Notes: a model not told the origin generated them from the sequence alone. A stretch of DNA of 6,187 nt from an archaeon (GCA_030616665.1 JAUWWX010000057.1:1-6187), one strand, 5' to 3'. Numbered from the stretch's first letter, positions 1-5,646 are shown. Translations and numbers: made by a program.

Positions 1-27
1 TCTTTCCAGTACGTGAAGCAAACTTGT

Positions 28-66
28 TGGGAGAAACCCCTCCCAGTTCTCTTTTTTCTTTTTTTT
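28..66 (+). terminator. Hairpin plus T-tract terminator for an off-window + strand gene
   Basis: TGGGAG (28-33) pairs with CTCCCA (40-45) around a 6-nt loop. The stem can be extended by two G-T wobble pairs at its base. A pyrimidine run that is mostly T follows (47-66). This is the layout of an intrinsic terminator for transcription from left to right. On the - strand the hairpin has no following T run, so it is not an obvious terminator for the protease gene ending at 65. One upstream frame closes with TGA at 14-16, which could be the end of the gene it serves, but too little is visible to name that gene. Confidence 0.55.
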
Positions 67-1561
67 ACAGGAACAGCGGAAGCGCGTTCAGCAAAAGCAG
101 GCCAACCACTATCCACAACATTAGCCTTCCGATGAATTTCTGCGTTTCCCTCTTGCTCATCTTCAAAAAGCCGAAGTAGGGCAGGAAGACAATCTTTGCT
201 ATTTTTCCTCCGTCGAAGGGGGCCATTGGCAGAAAGTTTATTGTTGCCAGGGCAAAGCTTAGCAACAGCAGCCACCCAAAAAAGATTAGCAGGCTGCTGG
301 TAAGCAGAACAAGGTTTTTGTATTGCTGTGTTGGTTCCTTTCCTGCTACATAGCTTATCTCTGTCTTGATTCCGATTTCCCCCCTCACGTTCTTTTCAAG
401 GCTTATTTCCACGGGCTTGCCTTCGGCTGTTTCAAAAACCATTGAAACGTTTTTGTCAGGCTTGCTGAATGCCTTACTGAAATCATAAAGCGTCTTTAAT
501 TCAATTCCGTTGTGCTTGCGCAGAATCCAGCCCTCCTCTATCAATCCCTGTGCTGGAATCTCAAAACGGTTTCCGCAAATCTCATAGTCTTCCAAAATCC
601 CTGTAATTGCAATTGATTCTATTTCAATCTCCTTTTCCATTGAATCAACCATTGGGCCAAGCACAGGCAAGGTTGCAGCAGAAACCAAAGCAAAAATAGC
701 CAGGAAAACAGCTATGGAGTAGATGTTTGCACCAGGTCCTATTGCGTAAATCCTCAACTGCTGTCTCTCAGACTTGCTTTTAATCTGCGTTTCATCAGGT
801 TCCACAAACGCGCCGATTGGAAGCAATCCCGCCAACGCTATGCCAACTGACTTTATTTTTACCTTTGTCCTCTTCATCAAGGCACCGTGCGAAAACTCGT
901 GAACTACAAGAATTATCAGGAATGCCCCCCAGACATACAGAGGCGGCGTCAAAAACCTTGGCAGGTTTGGCATCTGGATTCCGGGAATGATTGGCGCAAC
1001 GCCGGGGCACGGAACCTTTCCAATCATTAGTTTTGAAAATATGTCTACTGCCTGCCATGCAAGCGAAACAATTGTGAAAAGCATCAGGCCTCCGAATGCA
1101 AAAGCAATGGAAAATAGTGTTAGGAGCGGTATCAGCTCAGGGTTTGACGCACCAAAAACGCTTCCGAAGACAAGAAAGAACAAAGTGAACAAGGCAATGC
1201 TTGAAAGGCAGGCAATCAGGATTCTTTTTAAAAAGGATTTCTTCCTGGCAACAAGGTAGTCAACTGCAATTGTCCCAAAGCCGAGAACCAAGCCAAAGTC
1301 CGCCAGCAAGTCCCAAAGGCCTGGCTTGCTAACCCTTTCAATGAAACCGATGACGCGCTTTGTCTTCAGAAGCGAAAGAACGTAGAAGGTGTCGGCTTTT
1401 CTGAAAATTTTTAACGCATAAGTTGGGAATAGCAGGAAGCCAAGGACAGCATATGCTATAAGAAAATGGGAGAGTTGCAGGGCAGGGAACGCAAAGCTTG
1501 CAAAGAGCAGCACCACGCCCAATGCATCAAACAGCCCCAGGAATTTTTCAAAGCGCTTCAT
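65..1561 (-). CDS. M50 / site-2-protease-like membrane zinc metalloprotease with PDZ-like insert
   Basis: This is a 498-residue polytopic protein of the site-2 protease (peptidase M50) type, which cleaves substrates within or next to the membrane. The zinc motif HEFSH is at residues 221-225, inside a hydrophobic segment. The second conserved motif, NFLPMAPFDGG, is at 442-452, where D450 is the expected third metal ligand. GPGAN at 275-279 is typical of the family. About four N-terminal membrane segments (roughly 12-50 and 88-168) precede the catalytic core, and the last helices are near 418-440 and 480-497. Between the core motifs, residues about 315-400 form a soluble region that looks like a PDZ domain. 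The ATG at 1561 lies 10 nt after the MBF1 stop, so the two are probably cotranscribed. No clear ribosome binding site precedes it. The stop is TAA. The substrate cannot be told from the sequence; release of a membrane-bound regulator is a family-level possibility. Confidence 0.93.
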   Translation of the reverse strand: MKRFEKFLGLFDALGVVLLFASFAFPALQLSHFLIAYAVLGFLLFPTYALKIFRKADTFYVLSLLKTKRVIGFIERVSKPGLWDLLADFGLVLGFGTIAVDYLVARKKSFLKRILIACLSSIALFTLFFLVFGSVFGASNPELIPLLTLFSIAFAFGGLMLFTIVSLAWQAVDIFSKLMIGKVPCPGVAPIIPGIQMPNLPRFLTPPLYVWGAFLIILVVHEFSHGALMKRTKVKIKSVGIALAGLLPIGAFVEPDETQIKSKSERQQLRIYAIGPGANIYSIAVFLAIFALVSAATLPVLGPMVDSMEKEIEIESIAITGILEDYEICGNRFEIPAQGLIEEGWILRKHNGIELKTLYDFSKAFSKPDKNVSMVFETAEGKPVEISLEKNVRGEIGIKTEISYVAGKEPTQQYKNLVLLTSSLLIFFGWLLLLSFALATINFLPMAPFDGGKIAKIVFLPYFGFLKMSKRETQKFIGRLMLWIVVGLLLLNALPLFL

Positions 1562-1571
1562 TCAAAACAAA

Positions 1572-1976
1572 TTATAGTGTTTTCTTTTTTAATTGTATGC
1601 CAAGCTGTTTCCCAAGCTTTTCAATCAGCGCGTCACTGGGCTTGATTGCCTGGTTTTCAATCCTGTGAAGCAAACTCTCTTTTTCAAAGATTTTCATCGC
1701 AAGCTCTTTTACAGTCAAGCCCTTTAACTCCCTGGCTCTTCTTATCTGCTTTCCAAAGTCTGGCACGATTTCAAGGCCGAGGTCAAATTCCTTTTCCTCG
1801 AACATGGGCGGCTTAATCGTTCTGACAGGCGCAGCAGGAATTCGCCTTTCTGCTGGCTTTTCACTTTCTTTCTCCACCCCAAACAAAACGCACTTATCGC
1901 AAACAACCAGCGTGCTTCTGTCAAGCACGATTTGCCTGCCCATGCCTGCCTCCCTGCCGCAGATTTCGCATTGCAT
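1572..1976 (-). CDS. mbf1: Multiprotein bridging factor 1 (MBF1), zinc ribbon plus HTH
   Basis: This 134-residue protein has the archaeal MBF1 layout. The N-terminal zinc ribbon has ligands C3, C6, C26 and C29 (CEIC and CDKC). A proline-rich flexible linker follows (about 40-75), then a Cro/C1-type helix-turn-helix at about 76-131 (GKQIRRARELKGLTVKELA). MBF1 is a conserved co-regulator linked in eukaryotes to TBP and transcription activators, and in archaea also to ribosomes. The protein is somewhat shorter than many archaeal homologues, mainly in the linker. ATG at 1976 places the first zinc knuckle at residues 3-6, as in the family. A TATA-like element about 30 nt upstream and the lack of a Shine-Dalgarno suggest a leaderless mRNA. 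It heads a likely operon with the M50 protease 10 nt downstream; no functional link between them is evident. Confidence 0.94.
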   Translation of the reverse strand: MQCEICGREAGMGRQIVLDRSTLVVCDKCVLFGVEKESEKPAERRIPAAPVRTIKPPMFEEKEFDLGLEIVPDFGKQIRRARELKGLTVKELAMKIFEKESLLHRIENQAIKPSDALIEKLGKQLGIQLKKKTL

Positions 1977-2003
1977 TCAAAGAAGAGTATTGCAGAAAAA
2001 TGG

Positions 2004-2019
2004 TTAATAAACTATTTCT
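2004..2019 (-). promoter_or_regulatory. BRE/TATA-like promoter of the MBF1-M50 unit
   Basis: Read on the - strand this is AAGAAATAGTTTATTAA. The AGAAAT part resembles a TFB-recognition element and TTTATTAA a TATA box. Its centre lies about 30 nt before the MBF1 ATG at 1976, so transcription would begin a few nucleotides before the start codon. This is pattern matching only. Confidence 0.45.
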
Positions 2020-2048
2020 TTGCCACAAAAAAGGGGAAAGGAATTAGG

Positions 2049-2077
2049 GACACAATAAGGCAAAGCCCTATTGTGTC
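2049..2077. repeat. Imperfect inverted repeat (12 of 13 pairs)
   Basis: GACACAATA (2049-2057) pairs with TATTGTGTC (2069-2077). After an A-C mismatch (2058/2068), GGC pairs with GCC around an AAA loop. On the - strand the hairpin is followed about 16-20 nt later by a T6 run in a pyrimidine-rich tract, so it could help end transcripts from the glycosyltransferase side. It also sits 73-101 nt upstream of the MBF1 start and could be a protein-binding palindrome. Confidence 0.6.
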
Positions 2078-2142
2078 ACAGTAAAAAGTTGATTGAACTT
2101 AGAAATTCAGAATTTGATAGGCTCACCAGACTAAGTCCTTCG

Positions 2143-2160
2143 GCAGGCAAAAATGCCTGC
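2143..2160. repeat. Perfect 7-bp inverted repeat with A4/T4 loop
   Basis: GCAGGCA (2143-2149) and TGCCTGC (2154-2160) flank AAAA. It directly abuts TTATATA at 2161-2167, which on the - strand reads TATATAAG, a good archaeal TATA box. The palindrome would therefore lie just downstream of that TATA element, in the place where a repressor could bind. It could instead be an RNA hairpin in the 3' region of the glycosyltransferase mRNA. Confidence 0.55.
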
Positions 2161-2209
2161 TTATATACCTGCAGCATGGGTTATATTTAAGGCCTTTGAT
2201 TTAAGAATT

Positions 2210-2908
2210 CTATCTCCTCCTTCTCCTGGTTTGAAAAAATTTTGTCATCCTCCCAAGCTCTGCATTAAACCTTCTTCTGTCCCTTTTGGTTCTGCCAGGC
2301 CGGCTTTTTTCCGTGGTTGCAGGGCCAACCTCAAAATTAGTTTGTGCCACCCATTCACGTCCGCTAAAAAAACTGTTCAAAAAGAGTTCTAAGCCGGCGC
2401 CAACTCTTTTTTTGCCCTCCCTGGGTAACACATCCCGCAAATCGTGTCCGTGCATAAAAGTATCGAAGGCCTCTAATAAGAAAGCCCTGTCCCCACTCAA
2501 GCCATGCAGAAGTTCCTTCCTTCGATTGCCGACGACCATCTGGATTGGAGCAAAACTTTTTTTCCGCTTTCCCAACGGGCCAGCAAGTTTTTTTAATTGT
2601 TCTTCAGAAACCCTTTTCAGGTCTGCGTCCAATGTAACCATTATCTTTGCCTTTTCTCTTTGACATTGTTTAAGACCCTCCCAGAATGCTCTGGCCTTGC
2701 CCTTGTTTTCATTCAAGTGGATTACTTGGTCGGCATACTTTTCCGCAATCTTGCCAGTGTTGTCAGTGCTGCCGTCATTGACAACAATGATTTTTTTAAT
2801 CATACCAGTGTTTCGTTTCCTAATACTGTCTAAGTCTTGCAAGACCTTTTCAAGGCCTGCTTCCTCGTTGTAGGCAGGAATCACTACGTAAAGGCCCTTT
2901 GCTTCCAT
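2210..2908 (-). CDS. Family 2 glycosyltransferase (dolichyl-phosphate sugar synthase-like)
   Basis: With ATG at 2908 this is a 232-residue soluble GT-A fold enzyme that would move a sugar from a nucleotide-sugar donor to a lipid or glycan acceptor. Visible motifs are VVIPAYNEE (8-16), VVNDGSTDNT (42-51), NKGKARAFWEGL (68-79) and the metal-binding DAD (94-96) in VTLDADL. SGDRAF (138-143) and a VGAGLELFLN helix (169-178) match the acceptor side of small GT2 enzymes. No membrane helices are present, so it should act at the cytoplasmic face. An in-frame ATG at 2986 would add 26 residues, but it would leave only 9 nt to the divergent FEN-1 start and would swallow the promoter. The added residues are not GT2-like, so the shorter start is preferred. 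The tail is very basic and ends in five arginines before a TAG stop. Donor and acceptor are unknown. Confidence 0.9.
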   Translation of the reverse strand: MEAKGLYVVIPAYNEEAGLEKVLQDLDSIRKRNTGMIKKIIVVNDGSTDNTGKIAEKYADQVIHLNENKGKARAFWEGLKQCQREKAKIMVTLDADLKRVSEEQLKKLAGPLGKRKKSFAPIQMVVGNRRKELLHGLSGDRAFLLEAFDTFMHGHDLRDVLPREGKKRVGAGLELFLNSFFSGREWVAQTNFEVGPATTEKSRPGRTKRDRRRFNAELGRMTKFFQTRRRRR

Positions 2909-2931
2909 GTAAAAAGTAAGTCCTTTACCTC

Positions 2932-2946
2932 TATTAAATCCTTTTC
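2932..2946 (-). promoter_or_regulatory. BRE/TATA-like promoter of the glycosyltransferase
   Basis: The - strand reads GAAAAG GATTTAATA, a BRE-like A-rich box followed by a TATA-like box centred about 27 nt before the ATG at 2908. No Shine-Dalgarno lies at a usable distance (GAGGT is 18 nt away), which fits a leaderless mRNA. The element also supports choosing the 2908 start over 2986. Confidence 0.4.
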
Positions 2947-2951
2947 TCTGT

Positions 2952-2970
2952 GAAAAATTCCCTTTAATTA
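2952..2970 (+). promoter_or_regulatory. BRE/TATA-like promoter of FEN-1
   Basis: GAAAAATTCC is followed by TTTAATTA (2963-2970), centred about 29 nt before the ATG at 2996. This is the spacing for a leaderless or nearly leaderless archaeal transcript. No Shine-Dalgarno precedes the ATG. Confidence 0.4.
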
Positions 2971-2995
2971 ATTTTTGCAGTTTCATTATAAGAGC

Positions 2996-3937
2996 ATGGG
3001 CACAGCAATTGGCGAGCTATTGGAAAAGCAGGAAATTGATCTGGATTTCCTTGCCTCGAGGAAGGTGGGAATTGACAGCTTCAACATCCTCTACCAGTTC
3101 CTCTCAGTAATCAGGGGCATGGACGGAACCCCTTTACTGGACAGAAAGGGGCGCATTACCTCGCACTTGACCGGGTTGTTCTACAGAACCATAAACTTGC
3201 TTGACCTGGACATAAAGCCAGTCTTTGTTTTCGACGGCGAACCCCCAGAACTAAAAAGCGAGACAAGGCTAGAAAGAAGCAAGATTAGGACAGAGGCAAA
3301 GAAAAAATTTGAGAAAGCAAGGAAGGAGGGCAAGAGGGAAGAGGCAAGAAAGTATGCACAGCAGGCAGTTAGGCTGACAGACGAAATGGTTGAGCAGGCA
3401 AAAAAACTTGTTGCGTTGATGGGCCTTCCCGTGGTGCAGGCCCCAAGTGAAGGGGAAGCCCAGATTGCTGCAATGGTTTCTCAGGGAGACCTGTACGGCT
3501 GCGTTTCACAGGACTATGATGCGCTTTTGTTCGGAACAAAGAGGCTGCTTAGAAACATCACGGTAACCGGAAAGAGAAAAGTGCCTGGCAAAGACTACTA
3601 CTACGAGATAAAGCCCGAGATGATTGAGCTGGAAAAGAACCTTAAGGCATTGAAAATTGACAGAAAAAGGCTGGTCTGGATTGGCATTTTGATTGGAACA
3701 GACTTCAACGAAAAGTTTCCAAAAATCGGGCCAAAGACCGCGTTGAAGCTGGTGCAAAAGCACAACAAATTCGAAGACATTGTGGAGGAAGTAGGGCATG
3801 AACCAGAATTTGATTACAGGGAAATAGAGGGCATTTTCCTCAAGCCAAAAATCACGAAGAAGTACAAGCTGCAGTTTGGGCTGCCGGACAGGGAAAAGAT
3901 TCTTGAATTCTTGTGTGAAGAATACGATTTCTCATAG
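2996..3937 (+). CDS. fen: Flap endonuclease FEN-1, cut short by an in-frame TAG
   Basis: FEN-1 cleaves 5' flaps during Okazaki-fragment maturation and repair. The ATG at 2996 gives the family start MGTAIGELL; an upstream in-frame TTG at 2975 would add an unconserved leader. All expected metal-binding acidic residues are present in Pyrococcus-like numbering: D27, D80, E152, E154, D173, D175 and D236. Motifs VFVFDGEPPELK, QAPSEGEAQ, SQDYDALLFG and GTDFN are intact. The XPG N domain covers about 1-100, the helical arch about 85-135, the XPG I domain about 140-225, and the H3TH DNA-binding motif about 230-255. The usual NPGG after GTDF/Y is NEKF here. The ORF stops at TAG after 313 residues, just past the conserved EFLCEEYDFS, whereas archaeal FEN-1 is usually about 325-350 residues. 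The missing tail is encoded downstream in the same frame (3938-4021). The catalytic core should be functional; PCNA binding would be lost unless TAG is read through. Confidence 0.97.
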   Translation: MGTAIGELLEKQEIDLDFLASRKVGIDSFNILYQFLSVIRGMDGTPLLDRKGRITSHLTGLFYRTINLLDLDIKPVFVFDGEPPELKSETRLERSKIRTEAKKKFEKARKEGKREEARKYAQQAVRLTDEMVEQAKKLVALMGLPVVQAPSEGEAQIAAMVSQGDLYGCVSQDYDALLFGTKRLLRNITVTGKRKVPGKDYYYEIKPEMIELEKNLKALKIDRKRLVWIGILIGTDFNEKFPKIGPKTALKLVQKHNKFEDIVEEVGHEPEFDYREIEGIFLKPKITKKYKLQFGLPDREKILEFLCEEYDFS

Positions 3938-4021
3938 GAAAGGGTTGGGAACGCGCTGAACAAGCTTGATGAAAAGCTGCGGCAAAGGGGCGAGCAGAGC
4001 AGGCTAGACCAGTGGGGCTAA
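3938..4021 (+). pseudogene. In-frame FEN-1 C-terminal tail with PCNA-binding box, beyond the TAG
   Basis: After TAG (3935-3937) the FEN-1 frame runs for 27 more sense codons to TAA (4019-4021). The translation begins ERVGNALNKL and ends EQSRLDQWG. It matches the known FEN-1 C-terminus, where DFS is followed by an EERV-type helix and a terminal PCNA-interacting QxxLxxW box. By family knowledge the TAG sits where an acidic or other polar residue is expected, so a GAG-to-TAG change is a simple origin. With one residue at TAG the full protein would be 341 residues, the normal family size. The tail has no start codon of its own in frame. It overlaps the last 4 nt of the convergent PCMT gene. Whether it is translated is not known. 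Confidence 0.88.
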
Positions 4022-4662
4022 TTCCCAAACTTTCCCTTCAATGGAACAAAAACAAAACAGCATTTGCTATCTTTTTCAACAGATTTGCCTTTTTCTTTTT
4101 GCAGCAGAACCATTTCTTGGGTGAATCGGCCGCCGACTGGCGCAACAAGCTTTCCACCCTCTTTCAATTGCTCAGTTAAAGGTTTTGGAACCTGCCTGCA
4201 GGCAGCGCTTATCAGTATGCAATCAAACGGTGCTTCTTCCCTCCAGCCAAGCGTGCCATCACCGCACCTCATCTCAACCTTCTTGTAGCCGAGCTGGGTA
4301 AGCGTTTTTGTTGCCCTCTGCTGCAGTTCGCACACCAATTCAATTGCAAAAACCTTTCCTTTGACTCCAACAAGCTCGCTTAGCAAGGCTGCAACATATC
4401 CTGAGCCGCCCCCAACCTCAAGCAGCCTATCGCCTGGCTTCACAGAAAGCATTTCAAGCATTATTGCAATTGTGCTTGGCTGGCTAATGGTCTGCCCAAA
4501 ACCAATGGGAAAGGCGCTGTCAGCATAGGCATACTGCTTTAACTCAGCTGGAAAGAATTGCTCCCTTTTCACAGAAAGAAAGGCTTTTTCAACGCTTTTG
4601 CTGTGCAGGTTCATCGCTTGAACAAGCTGCTTCCTCTGCTCTGCAAAAGCTTCTTCACTCAT
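4018..4662 (-). CDS. pcm: Protein-L-isoaspartate O-methyltransferase
   Basis: This 214-residue cytosolic enzyme uses S-adenosylmethionine to methylate the free carboxyl of isoaspartyl residues and so starts repair of aged proteins. The substrate-binding and catalytic segment is IGFGQTISQPSTIAIMLE (53-70). SAM motif I is LLEVGGGSGYVAALL (80-94), with the acidic ribose ligand likely E108 in FAIEL. GDGTLGW (134-140) and PLTEQLKEGGKLVAPVG (161-177) are also typical. SAACRQVPKPL replaces the usual AAxxxIPxPL with a cysteine, a mild deviation. Length is normal for the family. The ATG at 4662 overlaps the end of the upstream HTH gene by 8 nt, and GGGAG about 8 nt before it can serve as ribosome binding site, so translation is probably coupled. 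The gene ends in TAG, tail to tail with FEN-1; reading through it would add 67 codons antisense to FEN-1, so this TAG is a true stop. Confidence 0.95.
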   Translation of the reverse strand: MSEEAFAEQRKQLVQAMNLHSKSVEKAFLSVKREQFFPAELKQYAYADSAFPIGFGQTISQPSTIAIMLEMLSVKPGDRLLEVGGGSGYVAALLSELVGVKGKVFAIELVCELQQRATKTLTQLGYKKVEMRCGDGTLGWREEAPFDCILISAACRQVPKPLTEQLKEGGKLVAPVGGRFTQEMVLLQKEKGKSVEKDSKCCFVFVPLKGKFGN

Positions 4663-5587
4663 TTGGGCTCTCCCTTTCCCTTATCAGTTTCATCAGGTCC
4701 TTGAACTTGTTAAGGGAGTCAAGCTCTTCCTCTGCAACAACCGGAATTTGAGAAACTCTCCTGTATTTCAATTGCCTGCTGATAATAAGCGGCGTTCCAT
4801 GGAAAGCCCTCTTTGTCTTTGCAAGTTGCACGGCTCTCCTCTCAAGGTCCTGCTTCACGGCTGCCTTGCCGATAAACAGTGAATCGCTGGGCTGTGCACA
4901 TGCCTTGAATGGGCTATGCCTGAACAAAGCCAGCTTCACGCCAAGGTCATGCACTTTCCCCAAAGCCCTGTCTTCAAAATTGTCTTCAAACAATTCCTCT
5001 TCCTGCCTTTTGGCAATCCTGTGTTCTTCAAAAAGATTGATTTTGTTCACAAGGCTTGTATCAAGCGCGTCTTCAAGCTTTTCCGCCGTGCTCAAAGAAG
5101 CACTAGCCCCTTTTTCGTACCTGTGCACTGATTCCACGCTGGAATCAATTTTTTCTGCAAGCTGCTGCAATGTTAAGCCAAGCTGTTTTCTTTTTTCCCT
5201 CAACTTCTTTGCGTCCAGTTCCACAATGCTTTTTCCCTTGAAGTACTTGATTGATGGAAAGTGCTCCTTCAGCATTTCCCCAAGGCTTGCAAGGCTCAAG
5301 GCAGTCAGCCCAAGCCTTTCGTAAAGAACGCCCTTGCGCAGGGAAAAGGCCTTGCTTTTCTCCCCAATGACTAAAACAGTTGCATTGAACACAGCAGCAA
5401 TCTTCCTAAGCTCGGCAGCATGCTCTTCCCTCAAGGCATCAATGTTGTTGAACACCTTTAAAACCAAAGTAAGGTCAGGCCTTTTTGCAACCAAATCAAA
5501 GCAGGCATTGCTGTGGGCGAAGCTTTCAACAGCAAAGCCGTGCTCTTTCAGCAAGGCAATTGCCCTCAAAATAGTGGTTTCCCTCAT
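4655..5587 (-). CDS. Archaeal HTH-type transcriptional regulator with nuclease-fold-like N-terminal domain
   Basis: This 310-residue protein resembles the archaeal 'putative HTH-type transcriptional regulatory protein' family (MJ0164-like). The N-terminal domain (about 1-115) has the pattern CFDLVAKR...LTLVLKVFNNIDAL followed by VLVIGEKS and GVLYERLGL. This looks like a PD-(D/E)XK-type fold, but the acidic residue expected before the lysine is V42, so catalysis is unlikely (inference). A Cro/C1-type HTH spans about 126-180, with LREKRKQLGLTLQQLAEKI and SVESVHRYEKG. The C-terminal domain (about 210-305) includes the family-like LALFRHSPFKA. The ATG at 5587 is preceded by a good Shine-Dalgarno, AGGTG, with 6-nt spacing. 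The stop TGA lies inside the start of the PCMT gene. The target genes are unknown; autoregulation through the AT-rich upstream region is possible. Confidence 0.9.
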   Translation of the reverse strand: MRETTILRAIALLKEHGFAVESFAHSNACFDLVAKRPDLTLVLKVFNNIDALREEHAAELRKIAAVFNATVLVIGEKSKAFSLRKGVLYERLGLTALSLASLGEMLKEHFPSIKYFKGKSIVELDAKKLREKRKQLGLTLQQLAEKIDSSVESVHRYEKGASASLSTAEKLEDALDTSLVNKINLFEEHRIAKRQEEELFEDNFEDRALGKVHDLGVKLALFRHSPFKACAQPSDSLFIGKAAVKQDLERRAVQLAKTKRAFHGTPLIISRQLKYRRVSQIPVVAEEELDSLNKFKDLMKLIRERESPNE

Positions 5588-5593
5588 TTTTCA

Positions 5594-5598
5594 CACCT
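5594..5598 (-). promoter_or_regulatory. Shine-Dalgarno of the HTH regulator
   Basis: AGGTG on the - strand, 6 nt before ATG at 5587, matches the archaeal anti-Shine-Dalgarno core. It is the clearest ribosome binding site in the window for a first-in-operon gene, so this transcript is probably leadered, unlike those of MBF1, GT2 and FEN-1. Confidence 0.65.
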
Positions 5599-5600
5599 GC

Positions 5601-5620
5601 AAAGGTTTAAATTGTTTAAA
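5601..5620. promoter_or_regulatory. Shared AT-rich divergent promoter region with two TTTAAA boxes
   Basis: TTTAAA occurs at 5606-5611 and 5615-5620, separated by TTG. Each box is a self-palindrome, so the block has two-fold symmetry. It lies between the divergent HTH gene (start 5587, -) and the small basic ORF (start 5647, +). The left box would place a + strand transcription start near 5634, and the right box a - strand start near 5592. The latter would leave almost no leader before the HTH gene's Shine-Dalgarno, so that assignment is weak. Confidence 0.4.
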
Positions 5621-5646
5621 GGACTGAAATCTGTTGGTGGTTTCTT

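Larger units (their letters stand above)
1977..2209. other. 233-nt intergenic region without a convincing protein gene
   Basis: The gap lies between the MBF1 start and the glycosyltransferase stop. It contains the MBF1 promoter and inverted repeats at 2049-2077, 2086-2100 (AAGTT GATTG AACTT), 2103-2115 (AAATTC A GAATTT) and 2143-2160. It also has a clean TATATAAG on the - strand at 2167-2160 and AT-rich TTATATTTAA at 2181-2190. A pyrimidine tract with T6 on the - strand lies at about 2026-2047. The arrangement could be the 3' end of the glycosyltransferase transcript plus an independent small RNA. The only small frame of note on the - strand (2177 to 2076, 33 codons) has no recognisable features. 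Confidence 0.6.

Noticed and set aside
2086..2160. tRNA or C/D-box RNA in the intergenic region
   Set aside because: A GTTCAATC-like string and a CTGA were noticed, but no cloverleaf, acceptor stem or paired C and D boxes could be built.
2076..2177. 33-codon ORF on the - strand in the GT2-MBF1 gap
   Set aside because: It has no ribosome binding site, no recognisable motif, and it spans the palindromes and TATA element of the gap.
2286..2663. 125-codon + strand frame inside the glycosyltransferase
   Set aside because: Antisense shadow. The opposite strand carries all the GT2 motifs.
2909..2986. ATG at 2986 as start of the glycosyltransferase
   Set aside because: It would leave 9 nt to the divergent FEN-1 start, cover the likely promoter, and add 26 residues unlike GT2 N-termini.
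2975..2995. Upstream TTG start that would lengthen FEN-1 by 7 residues
   Set aside because: The conserved family start is MG(x)xIGEL at 2996, and the extra residues match nothing. The TATA-like element fits the 2996 start.
3935..3937. Genome-wide recoding of TAG as a sense codon
   Set aside because: The PCMT and glycosyltransferase genes end properly at TAG, and no pylT/pylS-like sequence is seen in the window. Only a gene-specific event is supported here.
3969..4021. FEN-1 tail as a separate small gene
   Set aside because: The only ATG there (3969) is in another frame. The tail frame has no start, and its sequence is simply the FEN-1 C-terminus.
4866..5324. 152-codon + strand frame inside the HTH gene
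   Set aside because: Serine/leucine-rich antisense shadow of a well-supported gene.
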